Positions 58,908 to 64,000 of a stretch of DNA of 64,000 bases are shown here, in pieces. Source of the DNA: Acidovorax delafieldii. GTDB taxonomy: Bacteria; Pseudomonadota; Gammaproteobacteria; Burkholderiales; Burkholderiaceae_C. Where the stretch lies: contig DFQQ01000010.1 of NCBI GenBank assembly GCA_002377855.1, positions 306,143-370,142 on the forward strand, read 5' to 3'. Below the pieces are notes generated by a model that ran no database searches, had not been told where the DNA came from, and worked only from the letters and a program-made list of their open reading frames with translations. The position numbers were made by a program, and so were the translations under genes. The number at the start of each line of letters is the position of its first letter. Positions within the stretch are counted from its first letter, which is position 1.

Positions 58908-60122
58908 TCAGGCTTGCGCGGCGCGCAAACGCAATGAAAAATCGCGCAGCGCCGCAATACCGCTTTCTTCAGCCCTGCGGCACCAAGCCTGCAGGTCGGC
59001 GGTGAGTTGCTCGCGAGAGTGGGACGTGTTGAGCCACAGCTGGCGCAGCTCTTCACGCATGGTGACCATTTTGTCGAGCGCCGGGTAAGCCGCGCGCACC
59101 TGGGCCAGTTGCGGCAGCGCTTGCGCTGGTACCTTTTCCACATCGCGATGCAGCCACCGCTTGGCGGCCTTCAGTACCGACACGTCGCCGTGGCGTTGTT
59201 GGAGGTGGGCCATCTCGGCCTTGCATGCCTGGCGCACCCCGCGCGCATAGCCCGCCATGACCTCGTAGCGGTTGGCGATCAACGCCTCCAGCGTTTTCTC
59301 GTCCGCTATCGGCTTGATCTCGCCAAGCTGCAGCTTGGGCGGCACTTTCTTGACCGTGGCCCAACCCACCTTCTGCATCAAGGTGATGTAGACCCAACCA
59401 ATATCGAATTCGTAGGGTTTGACGGAGAATTTGGCTGCCGTGGGGTAGGTGTGGTGGTTGTTGTGCAGTTCTTCGCCGCCGATGAGGATGCCCCAGGGCG
59501 ACAGATTCGTGCTGGCGTCCTGCGCCTCAAAATTGCGGTAGCCCCAGTAGTGGCCCACCCCGTTGACAACACCGGCCGCCCAAAACGGAATCCACACCAT
59601 CTGCACCGCCCACACCGCGGCACCGACAGCGCCAAACAGCGCAAGATCCAGGATCAGCATCAGGCCCACGCCCTGCCAGCCAAAGCGCGTATACACGTTG
59701 CGCTCCATCCAGTCGTCAGGCGTGCCGTGGCCAAATTTCTTCAGCGTTTCCTGGTTTTTCGATTCAGCACGGTACAGCTCTGCGCCACGCCACATCACGG
59801 TGTCCAGGCCGCGCGTCTGGGGGCTGTGCGGATCGTCTGCGGTTTCGCATTTGGCGTGGTGCTTGCGGTGAATGGCCACCCATTCCTTCGTGACCATTCC
59901 GGTACCGATCCACAGCCAGAAACGAAAGAAGTGCGAAGGGATGGCATGCAACTCGAGCGCCCGGTGGGCCTGCGCGCGGTGCAGAAAGACAGTCACCGCT
60001 GCGATGGTGACATGGGTGGTGAAAAGGGTGTACAACACGATCTGCCACCACGTCAGATTCCAAAGACCGTGGCCCAGCCAGTCAATGGCAGCGTTCAACA
60101 CCGCCCAGTCGGGTAACAGCAT
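58908..60122 (-). CDS. Membrane fatty-acid (acyl-CoA type) desaturase
   Basis: A 404-residue di-iron desaturase introducing double bonds into membrane fatty acids. Histidine boxes HRAQAHR (H48, H53), HRKHH (H85-H89) and HNNHH near 220, with hydrophobic segments between. A C-terminal extension of about 120 residues is helical and charged and is characteristic of the betaproteobacterial form. Likely active on delta-9 positions, by family analogy. No regulator adjacent; the 299 bases after it hold no supported gene. Confidence 0.9.
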   Translation of the reverse strand: MLLPDWAVLNAAIDWLGHGLWNLTWWQIVLYTLFTTHVTIAAVTVFLHRAQAHRALELHAIPSHFFRFWLWIGTGMVTKEWVAIHRKHHAKCETADDPHSPQTRGLDTVMWRGAELYRAESKNQETLKKFGHGTPDDWMERNVYTRFGWQGVGLMLILDLALFGAVGAAVWAVQMVWIPFWAAGVVNGVGHYWGYRNFEAQDASTNLSPWGILIGGEELHNNHHTYPTAAKFSVKPYEFDIGWVYITLMQKVGWATVKKVPPKLQLGEIKPIADEKTLEALIANRYEVMAGYARGVRQACKAEMAHLQQRHGDVSVLKAAKRWLHRDVEKVPAQALPQLAQVRAAYPALDKMVTMREELRQLWLNTSHSREQLTADLQAWCRRAEESGIAALRDFSLRLRAAQA

Positions 60123-60236
60123 ATTTTTTCACCTTTTCACGCAGTGAGGCGAGCCTGGAAGGCTGCCAAAATGATCTTGGAGTCGCATCGCCATCGATGG
60201 TTCAGCAATCCACCGTGGCGCCGCGATGCTGGGCAC

Positions 60237-61511
60237 TCAGCCCTTGCGCGTCCACACGGCGGCGAAAAAGCCGTCCGTCTGATGCCGATGGGGCCACAGA
60301 CGCAGATAGGTTGTGCCGCTCTCCCCTCCACTGCACAGGCTGGCCGCCTGCTCCACCTTCAACTGGCTCAGTGTCTGGCCGGCGTCCAGCGGCACAAAGT
60401 CTGGATGAGCAGCAGAAAAAGCATCAGCGATGGCTTCGTTTTCCTGAGGCAGGATGCTGCACGTCGCATACACCAGGCGCCCTCCGGGCTTGAGCAGCCG
60501 CGCTGCGCTGTCGAGGATGGCTGCCTGCTTCACGACCAACTCCTGGACAGCCTTGGCTGACTGGCGCCATTTCAGGTCGGGATTGCGTCGCAGCGTGCCC
60601 AAGCCCGAGCAGGGGGCGTCGACCAGCACGCGGTCGATCTTGCCAGCCAAGCGCTTGATGCGTTCGTCACGCTCGTGCGCAATGGCTGCGGGATGGATGT
60701 TGGACAGCCCGCTGCGGGCCATGCGGGGCTTCAAGGCATCGAGCCGGTGGGCAGACACATCAAACGCGTACAAGCGGCCTGTGCTGCGCATGATGGCCCC
60801 AATGGCCAGGGTCTTACCGCCAGCACCGGCGCAAAAATCCACCACCATTTCACCGCGCTTGGCATCCAGCAGCAGGGCCAGCAGTTGAGAGCCTTCGTCC
60901 TGTACTTCGATAGCGCCACGGGTGAAGGCATCCAGCTTGGTCAGCGCGGGCTTGCCCTCGATGCGCAGCCCCCAGGGGGAATAAGGTGTCGCTACTGATT
61001 TAATAGCTGCTTGCGCAAGCTCCTTCTGCACATCCGCCCGTTTTTCTTTCAAAACGTTCACGCGCAGGTCCAGCGGGGCATTCTGGGCCATGCTTTCTGC
61101 CAGGGGCCAGAACTCGGTGCCCAGCTGATCTTTGAGCGGCTGCACCAGCCACTCGGGCAGGTTGTGGCGGTGACGCTCCATGAGGTCGTCGGGGCTGACG
61201 GTATCGCACTGTTCCAGCCAGTTTTTTTCCTGGTCGTTGAGCGCGCTTTTCAAAAAGTCGCGCGGGCCGTGAAAGCCCAGGATTGCCAGGCGCCGCTCCT
61301 TCGACCCCGAACCCGAGGGCGCCAGGTGATCGAACAACAGCTTTTTGCGCAGCACGGTGTACACCGTTTCCGCCAGCGTGGCGCGCTCGCGCGGGCCCAG
61401 GCCGCGGTTGTCGCGAAAGTAACGGGACACCACGGCGTCGGCAGGGTGTTCAAACGTGAGAGTCAGCCGAACCAATTCGGCACAGGCGTCAAGAAGGACT
61501 TTGGGATGCAT
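60237..61511 (-). CDS. rsmB: 16S rRNA (cytosine-967-C5)-methyltransferase
   Basis: A 424-residue RNA m5C methyltransferase: N-terminal NusB-like domain, then SAM motif DFCAGAGGKTLAIGA, DAPCSGLGTLRRNPDLKW (catalytic Cys) and YATCSILPQENE (second Cys). ATG 61511 gives the NusB-like start. Codons for LAQAAIKSVATPYSP fall on an in-frame copy of the interspersed repeat at 60991. Confidence 0.94.
   Translation of the reverse strand: MHPKVLLDACAELVRLTLTFEHPADAVVSRYFRDNRGLGPRERATLAETVYTVLRKKLLFDHLAPSGSGSKERRLAILGFHGPRDFLKSALNDQEKNWLEQCDTVSPDDLMERHRHNLPEWLVQPLKDQLGTEFWPLAESMAQNAPLDLRVNVLKEKRADVQKELAQAAIKSVATPYSPWGLRIEGKPALTKLDAFTRGAIEVQDEGSQLLALLLDAKRGEMVVDFCAGAGGKTLAIGAIMRSTGRLYAFDVSAHRLDALKPRMARSGLSNIHPAAIAHERDERIKRLAGKIDRVLVDAPCSGLGTLRRNPDLKWRQSAKAVQELVVKQAAILDSAARLLKPGGRLVYATCSILPQENEAIADAFSAAHPDFVPLDAGQTLSQLKVEQAASLCSGGESGTTYLRLWPHRHQTDGFFAAVWTRKG
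60991..61020 (+). repeat. Interspersed repeat inside rsmB
   Basis: GCTACTGATTTAATAGCTGC then TTGCGCAAGC, one of the best matches to the family core. Inserted in frame in the linker between the NusB-like domain and the methyltransferase domain. Confidence 0.65.
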
Positions 61512-61599
61512 CCCCCGATTGTCCCACTATGGATGGGGGCGGACCTGCGGCCGTAGCGCCTACCCCGCCGCAGACCCTGGCCTTTTCACCAGGCGGGCT

Positions 61600-63453
61600 T
61601 CAGCGCGAAAACACAGGCTCGAACGCCGAGCGCTGAATCTCCCTGGGTGTGGGCGACTCGCCCGCCCACAGTACCAGCACGGGGCCGGGCAAGCCCAAGC
61701 TGCGCTCCAGCGAACGGCACAGGTCGTAACGATCCTCGTCCTCCATGCCGGGCAGCTCGACAAACAACAGGTACGCGCGGCGCTGAGGATGCTCGCGCAG
61801 GTTCTTGCGCACCAGCCAGGCGCGTGCGATGGGTGTGCAGCGCGCCAGTTCTGCCTGGAACTCTCCCAGTTCGAACTCGCTCAGGTCGTGGCGCGCAATG
61901 TGGCTGAAATAGGCCGGATTGCTCAGCTCTTCCCAGGCACGCTCTTCAGACTCCTGAGCACGCTCCAGTCGCTTGCGCCACTGTTTGAACGCAGCTGCGT
62001 CGTGGTCATAGCCCAGCCGGGGGGTTTCCAGTTCGGCCAGTGCGGTACGCGCGGCCCACCAGCGGTCGTTGCTGCCTGCGTCCCACAGGCGCTGCAAGCA
62101 TTCCAGCTTGGCATGGCGGTCGCCGTCGGGCAAGCTCTGCGCCAAGCCTCGCAACGCTGCAGGGTGTTCCGCGCTTCGCTGCAGCGCCAGCTCATACAGC
62201 GGCAGCACTTCGGCGCGCGGGTCCAGGTGCTTGCGCAAACGGGACAGCTCCACCAGGTCCGCGGCACTGGCCTGGGCCATACCGGCCTGCAGTGCGGCGG
62301 CACGGGCACGCACGCGCTGCAGCCAGGCGTGGTGCAGTTTCCATTCGCTCGCGTTTTCGGCGCACCATTGCCTGTCGAAATGGGCAATCCAGCGCTTGTA
62401 CTCGGCCCCCAGCAGGGCCAATGCACTGCCACGCGACCATTCCGGCAAGGTGCCAGCGGCGTCCAGCGCTTCCAGACGGTCGCGCAGACCGGGGTGGGTG
62501 TCATCCAAGTTGCTGATGCGCTTGAGCGACTGGCGCAGGGCGTCGTTCGCAAAAGCGGCTTCTGGCGCATGGGCCAGCAAGCGCCGCAGCCCGCGGTAGG
62601 GGCCCACGGGCAACGGGGCGGTAGCCGCCATGCACCAGTGATCGCGCCAGAACTCGGCCTGCAGCCAGCGGCCCCGTATTTCTATTTCGATCAAGGCGGC
62701 GGCCATGACTTCGCGGCCCGTCAAGCGGCCCGCAATGTTGTCGGCTTCGTACTCATCCTGCCGCGCCAGGGCAAATGTCTTGGCTGCAAAACGCGGAAAG
62801 TACCAGCGCAGGAATGCCTGCGTGGCTGCACCGGCCAGGCCGGAATCATCACTGAGGCCTCTGTTCAACTGCATCCACGACCACCGGGTACGGTAGATCC
62901 ACGCCCCAAAACGTCCATGGTCGCCGCGCAGGTGCCCATATTCGTGCGCGAGCACCGAGAGAAACCGCCCCCGATCCAGCGCCATCAGCAGCGGCAGGCC
63001 AATCACCAGGTAGTTGGTACCGCCGCCAAAGAGCCCGTAGCGAGGTATTTGCTGGATACTGGCGTTGAACTCCTCGCTCAGCAGCACATGGTGGATGACA
63101 GGGCCCTTGACCTTCCGGCGGATGCGCTCGAGGGCGTCAAAGAGCTCGGGCGCATCGGCGGCGGTAATCTCCTCACCATCAGGCGGGGTGATGCGCACCC
63201 ACAGGGCACGCAAGCTCACCCACAGCAAGCTGCCCGCCGCCAGCAAGAGCAGTATCAGCCCGAAACGAAACCGCCCCTGGAGCAGCTGTGGCACCACCCA
63301 GGCCACCAAACCCAGGGCGATCGCCCCGCAACCCACCACCCATGCATAGCCCAAGGCGGCAAAAGCGGCTACGCTGCGCCGATACGCACCGCTGTTTTCC
63401 GCGCTGTCTTGCTCGCTGGTGCGCACCAAGTGCACAAAATCTGCCCATTCCAC
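61600..63453 (-). CDS. M48 family metalloprotease with long helical C-terminus
   Basis: A 617-residue protein. Two hydrophobic segments near 25-80, zinc site HEYGH in LAHEYGHLRGDHGRFG and the third ligand in YEADNIAGRLTG. The remaining 350 residues are rich in short helical repeats and end in a domain beginning RQRAYLLFVELPG. Similar proteins are annotated as M48 family but without characterised substrates. A separate M48 protease of the Ste24 type is at 36077. Confidence 0.85.
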   Translation of the reverse strand: MEWADFVHLVRTSEQDSAENSGAYRRSVAAFAALGYAWVVGCGAIALGLVAWVVPQLLQGRFRFGLILLLLAAGSLLWVSLRALWVRITPPDGEEITAADAPELFDALERIRRKVKGPVIHHVLLSEEFNASIQQIPRYGLFGGGTNYLVIGLPLLMALDRGRFLSVLAHEYGHLRGDHGRFGAWIYRTRWSWMQLNRGLSDDSGLAGAATQAFLRWYFPRFAAKTFALARQDEYEADNIAGRLTGREVMAAALIEIEIRGRWLQAEFWRDHWCMAATAPLPVGPYRGLRRLLAHAPEAAFANDALRQSLKRISNLDDTHPGLRDRLEALDAAGTLPEWSRGSALALLGAEYKRWIAHFDRQWCAENASEWKLHHAWLQRVRARAAALQAGMAQASAADLVELSRLRKHLDPRAEVLPLYELALQRSAEHPAALRGLAQSLPDGDRHAKLECLQRLWDAGSNDRWWAARTALAELETPRLGYDHDAAAFKQWRKRLERAQESEERAWEELSNPAYFSHIARHDLSEFELGEFQAELARCTPIARAWLVRKNLREHPQRRAYLLFVELPGMEDEDRYDLCRSLERSLGLPGPVLVLWAGESPTPREIQRSAFEPVFSR

Positions 63454-63531
63454 GGCTCAACCCCTCCCTTTTTTGCTTTTGATCGCGCCCCGGCTGCTGT
63501 CGCCGGCTGGGCTCAACCCGCCATCCTACCC

Positions 63532-63795
63532 ATGAACGAAAAACTCCCTGAACTCCGTCTCACGCCCGTTGGTTTTTACCGGCACTACAAAGGCCGCATG
63601 TACGAAGTGGTGGGCACGGCCCGTCACAGTGAGACGCTGGAGCCCATGACGGTGTACCGGGCGCTGTACGGAGAGCATGGCTTGTGGGTGCGTCCCGCAG
63701 CAATGTTTGCGGAGCAGGTGGAGATCGACGGGGTGCTGAGGCCACGGTTTGAAAAATGCGATGCCCCTGCGACTGCTGAGCAATTCAAGCCATAA
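63532..63795 (+). CDS. DUF1653 protein
   Basis: An 87-residue protein with the DUF1653 pattern GFYRHYKGRMYEVVGTARHSE, MTVYRALYGEHGLWVRP and PRFEK. Function unknown. Divergent from the M48 gene across 78 bases. Confidence 0.88.
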   Translation: MNEKLPELRLTPVGFYRHYKGRMYEVVGTARHSETLEPMTVYRALYGEHGLWVRPAAMFAEQVEIDGVLRPRFEKCDAPATAEQFKP

Positions 63796-63799
63796 ATTT

Positions 63800-63846
63800 G
63801 CTACATTTTTGATAGCCATCTGCGCCGGTACCCAAAGGGCTAGCCC
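63800..63846 (+). repeat. Interspersed repeat, copy 3' of the DUF1653 gene
   Basis: GCTACATTTTTGATAGCCAT then CTGCGCCGGTACCCAAAGGG and CTAGCCCC; ends of the element form an inverted repeat. The following 150 bases to the window edge hold a hairpin (GCAGCCCCG / CGGGGCTGC near 63894-63921) and no gene seen. Confidence 0.55.
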
Positions 63847-64000
63847 CAGATTTTTTCAAATTCTCTCGCATAGCGTTCAGTTCGTAGCGCTATCCGCAGC
63901 CCCGGTATGGGCGGGGCTGCCGCGCTCGCGGGGCAAGTGGGCGCACCGCCGCCGGGCTACCAGCGAATTCCACGAGACCCTAGTGTGGTGTCTCAAAAAT

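Noticed and set aside
58742..59143. Minus-strand frame after rpmG and overlapping the desaturase end
   Set aside because: Overlaps the desaturase in another frame and has no coding features.

Overview
The window looks like chromosome from a high-GC betaproteobacterium of the order Burkholderiales, most likely family Comamonadaceae (Acidovorax or a close relative). The evidence is the gene complement and order (rpsP-rimM-trmD-rplS, ftsK-lolA-rarA, livHMGF, pit with its DUF47 partner), a TctC/Bug-type binding protein, a CobD/CbiB-like protein, and a short interspersed palindromic repeat that I associate from memory with this family. No phage, IS element, rRNA or CRISPR array was seen. There is one tRNA, tRNA-Lys(CTT).

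Layout. 1-3939 (all minus): a pabB-pabC fusion cut by the left edge, then nadA and nadC. 4043-9385 (minus): a probable aromatic-catabolic operon of TctC-type binding protein, MarR regulator, FAD monooxygenase, small DUF2783-like protein, VOC-fold protein and fumarylacetoacetase. Two matching palindromes lie just upstream. 9853-12886: a response-regulator diguanylate cyclase and panB-panC. 13130-22019 (minus): a nine-gene cell-surface cluster built around a CsgG/HfaB-like outer-membrane lipoprotein and three proteins (119, 176 and 1191 residues) that share one 'V-x-GN' repeat. This is the most unusual part of the window. 22385-30067: small lipoproteins (one with a frameshift in a G-run), uvrD, guaC, an esterase and a beta-hydroxyacid dehydrogenase.

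30149-40546: tRNA-Lys, a Bcr/CflA-type MFS pump, a PAS-GGDEF protein, a DEAD-box helicase with a long leader, orn, an operon of M48 protease, phhB and rsgA, a CobD/CbiB-like protein and a CoA-type Nudix hydrolase. 40681-42880: rpsP-rimM-trmD-rplS. 43017-46497: GNAT and TM2 proteins, pit with its DUF47 partner, DUF486. 46831-51087: an outer-membrane barrel and the livHMGF transporter, with no binding-protein gene. 51403-58608: rarA, lolA, ftsK, a Crp/Fnr regulator, then divergently trxB, rpmB and rpmG. 58908-63795: a fatty-acid desaturase, rsmB, an M48 protease and a DUF1653 protein.

Most genes are housekeeping. The two accessory blocks are the catabolic operon, where the ring-cleavage enzyme expected before fumarylacetoacetase is missing and a VOC protein sits in its place, and the surface cluster, which reads as a secretion pore, secreted repeat subunits and periplasmic or peptidoglycan-binding helpers. 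Running through the window are about ten copies of a roughly 30-45 bp repeat, several of them inside reading frames.
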